A stretch of DNA of 64,000 bases from CAVTJL01 sp963735065 (GCA_963735065.1 CAVTJL010000009.1:62001-126000); one strand, 5' to 3'. Shown: positions 8,844-17,431, counted from the stretch's first letter. Notes: generated from the sequence alone by a model not told the origin. Numbers and translations: made by a program.

Positions 8844-9233
8844 ATGGTGCAGCCGATCGAGTACGAGGACGCCTCGCCCGAGGTCCGGGCCGTCTACGAC
8901 GACATCATGACCAGCCGGAACGTCAAGGGCGTCAACAATTTCTGGAAGTACCTCGCCCACGATCCGCGCACGCTGAAGCGGACCTGGGAGAGCATCAAGG
9001 AGGTGATGGCGCCGGGCAGCCTCGACGAGCTCACCAAGGAGATGCTCTACGTCGCGGTCAGCATCTCCAACGGCTGCGAGTACTGCATCGCCAGCCACGG
9101 AGCGGCCGCCCGCAAGGCCGGCATGACCGAGGAGATGTTCGGCGAGCTCGTGGCGGTGGTCGGCATGGCCAACGAGACCAACCGCATCGTCCAGGGCTGG
9201 CGCGTGCCGGTGGACGAGCGCTTCAACCGCTGA
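8844..9233 (+). CDS. Carboxymuconolactone decarboxylase / AhpD-like protein
   Basis: This small all-helical CMD-family protein of 129 residues is probably a thiol peroxidase-type or disulfide-active protein. The key motif is CEYCIASHGAAARKAGM (about residues 77-93), the CxxC plus His of AhpD-like enzymes, which suggests redox activity rather than decarboxylation. A ribosome-binding site GGGAG lies 9 bp before ATG 8844. It follows the AEC permease by 37 bp and may share its transcript. Confidence 0.9.
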   Translation: MVQPIEYEDASPEVRAVYDDIMTSRNVKGVNNFWKYLAHDPRTLKRTWESIKEVMAPGSLDELTKEMLYVAVSISNGCEYCIASHGAAARKAGMTEEMFGELVAVVGMANETNRIVQGWRVPVDERFNR

Positions 9234-9250
9234 GCCCTACCCGGCTTCCG

Positions 9251-9679
9251 TCACCAGCGGCGGTAGGGACCGATGAAGAGGTCCCCCGTCGCCCGGCGGA
9301 GCAGGAAGGTGATCCGCCGCCGCCGGCGATGCTCGTCGCGGTCGTGGCGCAGGTGACAGCGCTGGCAGAGCGCCATCAGGTTCCGGAAACGCGAGTTGCC
9401 CGGATCGTGGTCGAGATGGGCGGTGCCGAGCGTGAAGCGCCGGTCCTGCACGGCGCAATAATCGACGATGTCCGGCCACTGGGCGGGCTTGCCGGCGTCG
9501 TCGCGCCAGATCTGCTGCTCGGGATCGAACCAGCGCCCGTCCGGCAGCTGCTTCACCGCGACGCGATGGGGTCGCCCGCAGCGCTCGCAGCGGCCCCGCG
9601 CCCGACCGAAGCGGATGCTCCGGCTGATGATCGGCCAGTCGATCGGATAGAACCAGCGAAGATCATCGTGGATCGGCAT
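9251..9679 (-). CDS. HNH endonuclease-domain protein
   Basis: A 142-residue protein with a C-terminal HNH fold, the metal-dependent nuclease type. Two CxxC pairs (CERCGRPH near residue 31 and CQRCHLRHD near 111) can hold a structural zinc. The HNH residues appear as AHLDHDP, RNLMALC and CHLRHDRDEH. A Trp/Tyr-rich N-terminal part (LRWFYPIDWPIISRSIRF) is characteristic of a small group in alphaproteobacteria. No phage genes surround it, so its role is open. The chosen ATG at 9679 begins the recognisable protein. Confidence 0.85.
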   Translation of the reverse strand: MPIHDDLRWFYPIDWPIISRSIRFGRARGRCERCGRPHRVAVKQLPDGRWFDPEQQIWRDDAGKPAQWPDIVDYCAVQDRRFTLGTAHLDHDPGNSRFRNLMALCQRCHLRHDRDEHRRRRRITFLLRRATGDLFIGPYRRW

Positions 9680-9795
9680 CGGCGTCGGCTCCGTTCGCCC
9701 GCCTTTCCTAGCGCGAAAGTGGTGCCGCGGCCACGTGCCTCTCTCGACGTTCGGGCGCCGCCCGCTCACATAGGATGCGCTGGCGGGAGTGGCGG

Positions 9796-10371
9796 ATGAG
9801 GCAGGCGATGCGCGGTCAATGTCGTGCGGCAGCGGCGATGCTCGTAGCGCTGGCGCTCGCCTCGTGCGCGGCCGAGCCGGAGGTCCGCTCCTCGGGCGGG
9901 CCGAGCAACGGGAGCGCCAGGAAGCTTCTCGCCGAGGCCACCAAGGCGGGCCCCGTGCCGGCCGTGATCCTCGGAGCACCGGCGACCCTGCCACCGGCGC
10001 GCGCTGCCCAGCTGGCGGCGCAGGGCATCTCGGGCCTCGACGTGCGCTTCGCGCCCGTGGCGGCGCAACCGCCCGGCCCGCATCTCGTGCTGATGTTCGA
10101 TGCCTCGCCGGCGCTCACCGGGGAGGCCGCCTGCACGGCGACCCAGCCCGACGGTGCCATCAGCGAGCGGCCCAGGCTGGCGGCAGTGTTCTGCCAAGGC
10201 ACCGCGCCCGTGGCCGAGGTGCAGGGCACGGCCGCGGGGACCGACACGCGTGCCATCGAGCGCCTCATCTGGCAGTCGACCGACCAGCTGTTCCCGGACG
10301 ACTATGCCGACACCTATGGCCTCAACCTTTTCGGCTGGCGCGTCACGTTCGGCGGCTCGTTCGGCTTTTGA
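9796..10371 (+). CDS. Putative lipoprotein of unknown function
   Basis: Not a family I can name. The 191-residue product has a lipoprotein signal with lipobox LALASC near residues 21-26, so it is expected in the envelope. It has no further membrane segment. The mature part ends with an aromatic stretch (YGLNLFGWRVTFGGSFGF). The ATG at 9796 is chosen over the one at 9775 because GGGAG lies 6 bp before it. A strong hairpin follows 34 bp after the stop. Confidence 0.7.
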   Translation: MRQAMRGQCRAAAAMLVALALASCAAEPEVRSSGGPSNGSARKLLAEATKAGPVPAVILGAPATLPPARAAQLAAQGISGLDVRFAPVAAQPPGPHLVLMFDASPALTGEAACTATQPDGAISERPRLAAVFCQGTAPVAEVQGTAAGTDTRAIERLIWQSTDQLFPDDYADTYGLNLFGWRVTFGGSFGF

Positions 10372-10404
10372 GCCCAAGGCCGGGCCGCGAGCCCGCAACG
10401 AGAA

Positions 10405-10430
10405 GAGCCCGCCCCTTGCGGGGCGGGCTC
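10405..10430. terminator. Bidirectional hairpin between convergent genes
   Basis: A perfect 11-bp stem GAGCCCGCCCC / GGGGCGGGCTC encloses the loop TTGC between two genes that run towards each other. There is no T-run, so the termination role is inferred from position and stem strength. Confidence 0.65.
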
Positions 10431-10477
10431 GGCTCGCGCACGGAGAGATCGGCTCTCCGGCGAGGTGATGTCGGCGC

Positions 10478-11194
10478 CTACTGCGCCACGGTGCCCGAGG
10501 CCGTGGGATCGAGGCTCTGGGTTGCCTGGGCAACCTTGAACTCCGGCATGTTCTCGACCTCGTTCTGCGTGACGCCGCGGGCCTTGATGCCCTCGCCCGG
10601 CGCCATGGTGACCTCGCTCATGTCGAGCGCTATCGTCTTGGCGCCGAGGCCCAGGAAGCCGCCGCTCGAGATCACGAGCTTCTCGATCTTCCCGGTCGAC
10701 GAGTCGACGACCGCATCCGAGACCTCGCCAAGCGACTTGCCGTCGGACCCATAGACCTTCTGGCCGATGATGTCCTTGGCGCTCACGGGCGGCCCGGCGG
10801 GCTGCTCGGACGCCGCGGTCTGGCTGTCGGATGCCGACGTGCCGGCCGGCGCCATCGGCTGCTGGGCGGCCTGCCCCGCACCCTGGTCGGTGGCGGGCTG
10901 CTGGGCGGTGGTGCTGCCGGTGTCCGCCGGCTGCTTCGCCATCGTCCCACTATCGGCATTGGCCGGCGGCGTGATCGTCTGCTCCGCCGAGGTGCCCGTC
11001 GATCCGGTCTCGGCGGTCGTGCCGCCGTTCGCCGTGCCCATCTTCTCCGGCGGGGCCATCGGCTTGGCCGGTGCCGGCGCCGTGGCGGCCGGCGCCTGCC
11101 CCTGCGAGGTGTCGGTGGACGTGGAATTCTGGGCCAGGGCGGTGCCGGCCAGAATCGCGAAGACCGAAGCAGCACTGAGTAGTGTTCTGCGCAT
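10478..11194 (-). CDS. Secreted PRC-barrel domain protein
   Basis: The 238-residue product has a Sec signal peptide (MRRTLLSAASVFAILAGTALA) and a long Ala/Pro/Gln/Thr-rich low-complexity segment (about 22-140). A single PRC-barrel follows (about 145-205: DIIGQKVYGSDGKSLGEVSD ... KLVISSGGFLGLGAKTIAL). Secreted PRC-barrel proteins of this layout are common in alphaproteobacteria and of unclear function, probably envelope-associated. The start at 11194 has GGAGGAG upstream on its strand; the longer frame has no signal peptide at its start. It sits 170 bp downstream of paaD but is probably a separate unit. Confidence 0.85.
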   Translation of the reverse strand: MRRTLLSAASVFAILAGTALAQNSTSTDTSQGQAPAATAPAPAKPMAPPEKMGTANGGTTAETGSTGTSAEQTITPPANADSGTMAKQPADTGSTTAQQPATDQGAGQAAQQPMAPAGTSASDSQTAASEQPAGPPVSAKDIIGQKVYGSDGKSLGEVSDAVVDSSTGKIEKLVISSGGFLGLGAKTIALDMSEVTMAPGEGIKARGVTQNEVENMPEFKVAQATQSLDPTASGTVAQ

Positions 11195-11365
11195 GGCTAG
11201 CTCCTCCAAGAAACTTGATTGACTGCAACCTTGCGTCGGCAGCAGAACGGGTGACGCATCGACCCGGTTCCTGATTCTTCCTTTTTCGGAACCAGGAAGA
11301 TCCAGGGCCATTTCACCGGCTCGGGGGAGTCTGTCCTTGGAGAAGCGAGCCGCCGCCTGCGGCGC

Positions 11366-11875
11366 TCAGATGCACTTGAAGTAGTCGAAGGGCTCGAGGC
11401 AGAGACGGCAGCGGTAGAGCGCCTTGCAGGCGGTCGACCCGAAGGCCGCCACGAGCTCCGTCTCGGTGGAGCCGCAGCGCGGGCAGGCGACATCCGGGCT
11501 CGCCCCGAGGAGCGCCCGCTTGTTGGAGGTCGTCGTCGCGGGCGGCGCTATGCCGAAGGCGTTGAGCTTCTCGCGGCCGGCTTCCGTCAGCCAGTCGGAT
11601 GTCCAGGCGGGGGCGAGCACGGTGTCGATCTCGACCGCGGCAAAGCCCGCGGCCCCGAGCGCCCGTCGGATGTCCTGCTCGATCACGCCCATGGCGGGAC
11701 AGCCGGAATAGGTGGGCGTGATCCTGACGGTGATGCCTGCCCTCGTGACCTCGACGGCGCGGACGATGCCGAGGTCGACAACGCTGAGGACGGGGATCTC
11801 GGGGTCGGTCACGGTCTCGAGCAGGGTCCAGACCCGCTGCTCGACCTCGGTCGCGTCTCCTCGCTCCGTCACCAT
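11366..11875 (-). CDS. paaD: Phenylacetyl-CoA epoxidase maturation subunit PaaD
   Basis: PaaD (PaaJ in some naming) is a MIP18/DUF59-type protein thought to help assemble the ring-1,2-phenylacetyl-CoA epoxidase. The 169-residue product has the DUF59 part (VTDPEIPVLSVVDLGIVRAV, TPTYSGCPAMGVIEQDI). A C-terminal zinc or cluster-binding part carries CPRCGS and CRLCLEPFDYFKCI. The ATG at 11875 overlaps the paaC stop by 7 bp. It is the last recognisable gene of the cluster paaABCD. Confidence 0.94.
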   Translation of the reverse strand: MVTERGDATEVEQRVWTLLETVTDPEIPVLSVVDLGIVRAVEVTRAGITVRITPTYSGCPAMGVIEQDIRRALGAAGFAAVEIDTVLAPAWTSDWLTEAGREKLNAFGIAPPATTTSNKRALLGASPDVACPRCGSTETELVAAFGSTACKALYRCRLCLEPFDYFKCI

Positions 11876-12645
11876 TGCCTTGCATCCGGATAGGCGCGCC
11901 GCAGGAACTGCATCTCCGCCAGCATCCGGCCCAGATGCTCGCTGTGCATCCGGCCGTCCTTCCCGCCCCGGTGCATCCATGCGTCGGCGGGGCGCACCAG
12001 GGTGGCGTCCGCGAGGACCTGGTCGACACAGGCATCCCAGGCGGGACGGAGGAAGTCGAGATCCGGGCCGATGCCCCGGTGATGGATCAGGCGATCGACC
12101 TCGTCGGCGGCGAAGAGCTCGCCCGTATAGGGCCAAAGCTCATCCAGCGCCCGCTGCATCCGCTCGCGGCTCTCGTCGGTGCCGTCGCCCAGCCGAACCA
12201 CCCATTGGGCGGCGTGGCCGAGATGGTAGGCGATCTCCTTGGACGACTTTTCGGCGATCGCCACGAGACGTCGATCGGCCGACGCCTTGAGCGCGTCATA
12301 GTGCTCGCGGTCGTAGGCGGCCATCAGGAAGACACGGCCGATCTGCTGGGCGAAATCCCCATTGGGCTGCTCGACGATCAGCGCGTTCCTGAACTCGCCC
12401 ACATCGCGGCCGTAGGCCAGGTCGTCCTCGGAGCGCCCACGGCCCTCGACCTCGCCCGCATAGGTCAGCAGCAGGCGGGCACGGCCCAGGAGATCGAGCG
12501 CCACATTGGCCAGCGCCATCTCCTCCTCGAGCTGCGGGGCGCGGCCGACGAGCTCGGCCAGCCGCTGCGCCAGGATGAGGCTGTTGTCGCCGAGGCGGAG
12601 CAGATAGTCGAAGAGCGCTTCCCGCTCGTCCATCGCCGGCCTCAC
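11869..12645 (-). CDS. paaC: Phenylacetyl-CoA epoxidase structural subunit PaaC
   Basis: PaaC is the non-catalytic ferritin-like partner of PaaA in the epoxidase that opens aerobic phenylacetate degradation. The 258-residue product shows LFDYLLRLGDNSLILAQRL, ALDLLGRARLLLTYAGE, EIAYHLGHAAQWVVRLGDGT and SEHLGRMLAEMQFLRRAYP, all typical of PaaC. The GTG at 12645 overlaps the paaB stop (GTGA); an ATG four codons later is an alternative. Translation is probably coupled to paaB. Confidence 0.95.
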   Translation of the reverse strand: MRPAMDEREALFDYLLRLGDNSLILAQRLAELVGRAPQLEEEMALANVALDLLGRARLLLTYAGEVEGRGRSEDDLAYGRDVGEFRNALIVEQPNGDFAQQIGRVFLMAAYDREHYDALKASADRRLVAIAEKSSKEIAYHLGHAAQWVVRLGDGTDESRERMQRALDELWPYTGELFAADEVDRLIHHRGIGPDLDFLRPAWDACVDQVLADATLVRPADAWMHRGGKDGRMHSEHLGRMLAEMQFLRRAYPDARQW

Positions 12646-12929
12646 ATGTGAGTCACGTCGTCCGGCACGCTGTAGAAGGTGGCATGGCGGTAGGCCTTGT
12701 CGTCGGCCGGCGCGAAGAGCGCCTCCTTGTCCTCCGCCTGCGAGGCGGTGACGGCAGCGGAGGGCACGACCCAGATCGATGCCGCCTCGCCGCGCCTTGT
12801 GTAGAGGTCGCGGGCGGCGCCCAGCGCCATCGCGGGATCGGCGGCGTGCAGGCTTCCCACGTGGCGATGCGAGAGGCCGTTGCGGGGCCGGATGAAGACC
12901 TCGAAAAGCGGCCAGTCGCGCTCGGTCAT
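12642..12929 (-). CDS. paaB: Phenylacetyl-CoA epoxidase subunit PaaB
   Basis: PaaB is a small subunit bridging PaaAC heterodimers in the epoxidase complex. The 95-residue product has WPLFEVFIRPRNGLSHRHVG, AAVTASQAEDKEALFAPADD and the C-terminal YRHATFYSVPDDVTHM, which are close to the family pattern. It lies 18 bp after paaA and overlaps paaC. Confidence 0.95.
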   Translation of the reverse strand: MTERDWPLFEVFIRPRNGLSHRHVGSLHAADPAMALGAARDLYTRRGEAASIWVVPSAAVTASQAEDKEALFAPADDKAYRHATFYSVPDDVTHM

Positions 12930-12947
12930 CCAGGCTCTCCCGATGGC

Positions 12948-13964
12948 TCAGGCGGCGCGGCGCGCGCGCCTCCGCTCGGCATGGGCGAGCGCCGCCTCGC
13001 GGACCCAGGCACCCTCGGCATGGGCCCGGCGCCGCTGCTCGAGGCGCTGCCGGTTGCAGGGCCCCTCCCCGGCCAGCACCCGGCGGAACTCCTCCCAGTC
13101 GAGCGGGCCGAAATCATAGTGCCCTGTGGCGGCGTTCCAGCGCAACTCGGGATCGGGCACGGCGAGGCCCAGCCGCTGGGCCTGGGGCACGGTCACGTCG
13201 ACGAACTTCTGGCGCAGCTCGTCATTGCCGACGCGCTTGATCTTCCAGCGCATCGACTGTGCCGAATGCACGGAGTCGCCGTCGGGCGGCCCGAACATCA
13301 TGAGCGAAGGCCACCACCAGCGATCGAGCGCGTCCTGCGCCATCCGCCGCTGCGCTTGCGTGCCGGCCGCCATCGCCATCATGATCTCGTAGCCCTGGCG
13401 CTGGTGGAAGCTCTCTTCCCGGCAGATCCGCACCATGGCCCGGGCATAGGGGCCGTAGGAGCAGCGCTGCAGCGGCACCTGGTTCATGATGGCGGCACCG
13501 TCGACCAGCCAGCCGATGGCGCCGATGTCGGCCCAGGACAGCGTCGGGTAGTTGAAGATCGAGCTGTATTTGGACCGCCCGTCGAGGAGCTGCTGGACCA
13601 GCTCGGCCCGGCTGGTGCCGAGCGTCTCGGCGGCGCTGTAGAGATAGAGGCCATGCCCGGCCTCGTCCTGGATCTTGGCGAGCAGGATGGCCTTGCGCTG
13701 CAGGGTGGGTGCCCTGGTCAGCCAGTTGGCCTCGGGCAGCATGCCGACGATCTCGGAATGGGCGTGCTGGGCCATCTGCCGGATCAGCGTGCGGCGATAG
13801 GCATCCGGCATCCAGTCCTGCGGCTCGACCCGCGTCTCGGCGTCGATGCGCTCCTCGAAGCGCCGGAGCCGCGCATCCTCGCCACCAGCCGCCGATGCCT
13901 CGACGGCGCCAATCGATGCGTCGGGCGATGCGTCGGCCGATGCGCCGGGTCGCTCGCTGTCCAT
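12948..13964 (-). CDS. paaA: Phenylacetyl-CoA epoxidase catalytic subunit PaaA
   Basis: PaaA carries the di-iron site that epoxidises phenylacetyl-CoA. The 338-residue product includes both ExxH iron-ligand motifs, in KIQDEAGHGLYLY and in CREESFHQRQGYEIM. FNYPTLSWADIGAIGWLVDG and WWWPSLMMFGPPDGDSVHS are also typical. The N-terminus is extended by about 30 residues rich in Ala/Asp/Ser, encoded by short direct repeats of GGCGATGCGTC type (13918-13950), which most PaaA proteins lack. The ATG at 13964 is the first credible start; a start within the repeat region cannot be excluded. It is the first gene of the leftward paa operon. Confidence 0.95.
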   Translation of the reverse strand: MDSERPGASADASPDASIGAVEASAAGGEDARLRRFEERIDAETRVEPQDWMPDAYRRTLIRQMAQHAHSEIVGMLPEANWLTRAPTLQRKAILLAKIQDEAGHGLYLYSAAETLGTSRAELVQQLLDGRSKYSSIFNYPTLSWADIGAIGWLVDGAAIMNQVPLQRCSYGPYARAMVRICREESFHQRQGYEIMMAMAAGTQAQRRMAQDALDRWWWPSLMMFGPPDGDSVHSAQSMRWKIKRVGNDELRQKFVDVTVPQAQRLGLAVPDPELRWNAATGHYDFGPLDWEEFRRVLAGEGPCNRQRLEQRRRAHAEGAWVREAALAHAERRRARRAA

Positions 13965-14025
13965 GATCGCCCCCTCGGGGTGCTCGTCGACCTCGGCCTT
14001 GATATGACGCCCCGACGGCCAGGCT

Positions 14026-14334
14026 TCAACGCGATGCGTCGTCCTGGGCGCGCTGCTTGGCCTGCGCCAGCCAGTAGAGCGGGTCGGACGGATCATCGAG
14101 CCTGCGCTCGTAGACGCCCACCAGCCGGCTGTCCCGCCCGGCGTCGGGCTGCCGGTAGCAGTCGATGTCGGCCAGGGTCCGGTAGCAGAAGACCATCCGC
14201 TCGACCGGCTCCGGGCCGGAGCCGCATCCCGCCAGCGCCCCGGCCACAAGCAGGGCCAACGGCCACACTCGGCCACGATCGGGCGCAGGCCCGGGCGCTG
14301 GTCGGTGGCTGTCGAGGGCGTAGCGCGTTAGCAT
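14026..14334 (-). CDS. Small putative lipoprotein
   Basis: Unrecognised. The product of about 102 residues has a basic start, a hydrophobic segment WPLALLVAGALAGCGSG with a clear lipobox (LAGC), then a short soluble part with FCYRTLADIDCYRQPDAGR. The two cysteines there could pair. The tail is LYWLAQAKQRAQDDASR. Alphaproteobacterial genomes often carry such small lipoproteins. It is divergent from the FecR-domain gene, with about 95 bp between the starts. A GTG at 14391 is an alternative start. Confidence 0.6.
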   Translation of the reverse strand: MLTRYALDSHRPAPGPAPDRGRVWPLALLVAGALAGCGSGPEPVERMVFCYRTLADIDCYRQPDAGRDSRLVGVYERRLDDPSDPLYWLAQAKQRAQDDASR

Positions 14335-14428
14335 GCCGGCAACTATGGCTTCATCGGCCCGCCGAGCGGGCGCCCACAGCGACGTCCACACCCTCGGGTG
14401 CTCGGATCAGCAACACTAGGAGGGTCAA

Positions 14429-15055
14429 GTGAGGATTTCCCTCGCACGGCGGCGGCTGATCGGGGCGGCAGCCCTGGCACCGCTGCTGCGGGCGGTGCCG
14501 GCGTGGGCCGACGATGCCGTCGGTCGGGTCGACCGTCAGTCGGGCAGCGTGGTCGCGATCCGCGACCGGCAGCCTCGCGTCCTGGTCGTCGGCGCATCCG
14601 TCTTCGCCGACAATTCGGTGCGGACCAGCGCCGACGGGAAGGCACGGATCGTCTTCGCGAGCGGCCTCGTGCTGGTGCTCGGCCCGGGCTCGGTCGTCGA
14701 GCTGCAGCGCTACTTCGTCGATTCCGGCAATGGCGGCATCGAGGTCCTGATGCGTCTCGTCACCGGCATCGTGCGCCTGATCGACGAGGCGGTCGCCGGG
14801 CCCGTCGAGCTGCAGGTCGAGACCAGGGAGGCGATCGCCTCGGTGCGCTCGACCGACTGGATCTGCATCCGTGGCCCGGACGGCACGGCCGTCTTCACCG
14901 CGCGCGGCACCGTCCAGGTGGCGGGCGAAGGGAGCGCCGGCGTGACGCTGACGGCCGGCCAGGGCACGGACGTGGCGCCCGGCGCGGCACCGACCGAGCC
15001 CAAGATCTGGGGTGCCGCCCGGCGCGATCAGGCGCTGGCGCTCACCACCCTCTAG
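14429..15055 (+). CDS. Secreted FecR-domain protein
   Basis: The 208-residue product has an Arg-rich signal peptide (RISLARRRLIGAAALAPLL, twin-Arg-like). It is followed by a FecR fold (about 35-140): VGASVFADNSVRTSADGKA, IVFASGLVLVLGPGSVVELQ, ETREAIASVRSTDWICIRGP. The typical FecR partner, an ECF sigma factor, is not adjacent. Instead a CHASE2-cyclase gene starts 7 bp downstream. The GTG at 14429 has AGGAGG 5 bp before it. A periplasmic sensing or scaffolding role for the cyclase is inferred from this pairing. Confidence 0.88.
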   Translation: MRISLARRRLIGAAALAPLLRAVPAWADDAVGRVDRQSGSVVAIRDRQPRVLVVGASVFADNSVRTSADGKARIVFASGLVLVLGPGSVVELQRYFVDSGNGGIEVLMRLVTGIVRLIDEAVAGPVELQVETREAIASVRSTDWICIRGPDGTAVFTARGTVQVAGEGSAGVTLTAGQGTDVAPGAAPTEPKIWGAARRDQALALTTL

Positions 15056-15062
15056 GGCGGTC

Positions 15063-17093
15063 GTGGCAGCGCCGCGAGCCGGGCCAAGCTGGACGACGCG
15101 GATCATCGCCGGCCTCGTCGTCGGCATCGGCTTGATCGTGGCGGAGACCGTCGGCGCCGACCTGGGCGTTCTCCGCTCCCTGGAGCTGCTCACCTTCGAC
15201 TGGAGGTTCGAGGCGCGCGGACCGATAGCGCCCAGCCGCGACGTGGCACTCGTGATGGTCGACGACCGCACCATCGCCCGCTTCGGCGGCTGGCCCCTGC
15301 CGCGCGACCTGCTCGCCAGCGCGGTCGACAGGCTGAGCGAGGCGGGCGCCCGCGTCATCGCCTTCAACCTCCTCCTTGCCGACTCGCCCGACACCCTGAG
15401 CGCCGAGGCGCAGGCCGTGCTCAAGGAGGCGGGAGCGTCGGCCCCGGAGAGCTCGACGGCCCTGCGCCAGCGGATCGATCGGCTGCTGGCAGATGCCGAT
15501 TCGGATCACCGCCTTGCCCGGGCCCTGGCCCGCGCCGACAGCGTGGTGCTGCCCTACGCCTTCGTCGCGGACCCACGCAGCGCCAATGTCGCCGGCATGC
15601 CGAGCTGGGTCCGCAGCACCGCCTATCCGGTGGTCACGGTGCCGCCGGGCGCCACGATCCCGACACCACGCCAGGCCCAGGGGCTCGTGGTGCCGGCGTC
15701 GTCGCTGGCGGCGGCCGCCAAGGGCGTCGGCCACGTGACGCTGCTCGTCGACGTCGACGGTGCGCTGCGCTTCGACCTGCCCGCCTTCGCCTATGGCGAC
15801 GAGCTCTATCCGTCGCTCGCCGTGGAGGCGGTCCGCGCCTATCTGGGGCTGCCACGAAGCGCCTTGGCGGTCCGCGTCGGCGAGGGGATCGACATCGGCA
15901 GGCTGGTGCTCGAGACCGATTCGAGCCTGCGGCAGATCATCGACTATTACGGCCCTGCGGGCACCATCCCGACCTACAGCCTGGTCGATCTGATCGACGG
16001 CAAGATCCCCTCGGACAGGCTGGCCGGCCGCATCGTCCTGATCGGCGCCAGCGCCACGGGCGTGGGCGACGCCTTCGTGACGCCTTTCGCCCAGCGCCTC
16101 AGCGGCACGGAGGATCTGGCGACGGCCATCGACAACATCCTGACGAGCCGTGAGCTGATCCGCGACAGCTGGACCAGGGCCGTGAGCCTGGTCGCGACGC
16201 TGGTCCTGGCCCTCGCAGCGACCGCGCTTGCCGGCCGCCGCACCTGGAGCTGGTCGGCGGCCATGCTGCTGGCCCTGCTGGCGCTCTGGACCGGCGCCGC
16301 CTTCCTCGCCTTCTCCGAGTGGCGGCTGTGGCTGGCCCTGCCGATGCCGCTCGCCGCGGCCGCGATCGGCGTCGGGACGGTGGAGGCCATGCGGCTCAGG
16401 GCGGAGCAGCGCCAACGGCGGACCCTGGAGCGGGAGCGTGCCAACCTCGGCCGCTACTTCCCGCCCACCGTCGTCGACCGGCTCGCGGGCGGCCAAGGCG
16501 CCCTCGAGCGCACCCAGGACGCGGCCGTGATGTTCGTCGACATCATCGGGTTCACCAAGCGCAGCCACCATCTGAGCCCGGCCGACGCGATGGCGCTTCT
16601 CCGCGCCTTCCACACCAGGGTCGAGCGGGCCGTGTTCGCGCATGGCGGCATGGTCGACAAGTTCATCGGCGATGGCGCGCTCGCCTGCTTCGGCGTGCCC
16701 GACGCCCGTCCCGACGACTGCGCGGCCGCCCTCAGGGCCGCCCGCGCGCTCGACGCGGATCTGACGGCCTGGGGCAAGGCCGCCCTCGCGCAGGGCCAGC
16801 AACCGCTCCAGGCCGGCATCGGCATCCACCACGGCTCGGTCCTCACCGGCGACATCGGTGGCGATCAGCAGTTCCAGTTCACCGTGATCGGCGACACGGT
16901 GAACGTGGCGAGCCGGATCGAGGGGCTCACACGAGCGGAGCATGCGGCGATCATCATCTCGGATGCGGTCGCCGTGCGGGTCGCGGCGGCGGATCCGGAC
17001 GCCCTCCAGGGGATGGAGCACCTGTCGCCGCGACCGCTGCGGGGTGTGGAGGAGCCGATCGGCCTCTGGCGGCTGCCGCGCCCGTCTCAGTGA
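15063..17093 (+). CDS. CHASE2-domain class III nucleotide (adenylate) cyclase
   Basis: A membrane signalling enzyme of about 676 residues making cAMP (or another cyclic nucleotide) in response to a periplasmic signal. One N-terminal membrane helix is followed by a large CHASE2 sensor (about 35-335; TFDWRFEARGP, ALVMVDDRTIARFGGWPLPR). Three membrane helices come next (about 375-460), then the cyclase domain (about 480-650). The metal-binding Asp residues are in FVDIIGFTKRS and FIGDGALACFG, the purine-type Lys in MVDKFIGD, and the transition-state Asn/Arg in GDTVNVASRIEG, so it looks active. The GTG at 15063 lies 7 bp after the FecR-domain gene. Confidence 0.93.
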   Translation: MAAPRAGPSWTTRIIAGLVVGIGLIVAETVGADLGVLRSLELLTFDWRFEARGPIAPSRDVALVMVDDRTIARFGGWPLPRDLLASAVDRLSEAGARVIAFNLLLADSPDTLSAEAQAVLKEAGASAPESSTALRQRIDRLLADADSDHRLARALARADSVVLPYAFVADPRSANVAGMPSWVRSTAYPVVTVPPGATIPTPRQAQGLVVPASSLAAAAKGVGHVTLLVDVDGALRFDLPAFAYGDELYPSLAVEAVRAYLGLPRSALAVRVGEGIDIGRLVLETDSSLRQIIDYYGPAGTIPTYSLVDLIDGKIPSDRLAGRIVLIGASATGVGDAFVTPFAQRLSGTEDLATAIDNILTSRELIRDSWTRAVSLVATLVLALAATALAGRRTWSWSAAMLLALLALWTGAAFLAFSEWRLWLALPMPLAAAAIGVGTVEAMRLRAEQRQRRTLERERANLGRYFPPTVVDRLAGGQGALERTQDAAVMFVDIIGFTKRSHHLSPADAMALLRAFHTRVERAVFAHGGMVDKFIGDGALACFGVPDARPDDCAAALRAARALDADLTAWGKAALAQGQQPLQAGIGIHHGSVLTGDIGGDQQFQFTVIGDTVNVASRIEGLTRAEHAAIIISDAVAVRVAAADPDALQGMEHLSPRPLRGVEEPIGLWRLPRPSQ

Positions 17094-17431
17094 TCGGGGG
17101 TGTGCAGGATCGCCTGGGCGACGCCGGTCTCGTAGCTCAGGCCTTCCGGCGTGATCATCGGCCCACCCTCGGGGCCGGTGACGACCAGTCCCTTGCGGGA
17201 GAGAGCGCCATAGACGGCGGGATTGGTGAGCCCGCTGGCGTCGCGCGCCGCCACCAGCGCATCGCCGACATGGAGATGGTCGCCATGGGCGTGCGGCAGC
17301 GAGCGGATGCGGATGCGTCCCTCGGCGTCGGCGGGATCGGCATGATCGGACGAGCGTGCCAGCACCTGCAGGATGCTGAGCGTCTTGAGCTGCAGAGCGT
17401 TGAGCTTCAGGGGATTGGGTCGTTCGGGCAC
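17087..17431 (-). CDS. Conserved hypothetical protein
   Basis: Unrecognised. The soluble 114-residue product starts MPERPNPLKLNALQLKTLSI. It contains a His-rich stretch LPHAHGDHLHVGDALVAA and a segment GLTNPAVYGALSRKGLVV that reads like a winged-helix recognition part. The His cluster could bind metal. It runs against the cyclase gene and overlaps its end by 7 bp. The high coding quality and full independence from the neighbouring frame support a real gene. Confidence 0.72.
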   Translation of the reverse strand: MPERPNPLKLNALQLKTLSILQVLARSSDHADPADAEGRIRIRSLPHAHGDHLHVGDALVAARDASGLTNPAVYGALSRKGLVVTGPEGGPMITPEGLSYETGVAQAILHTPDH

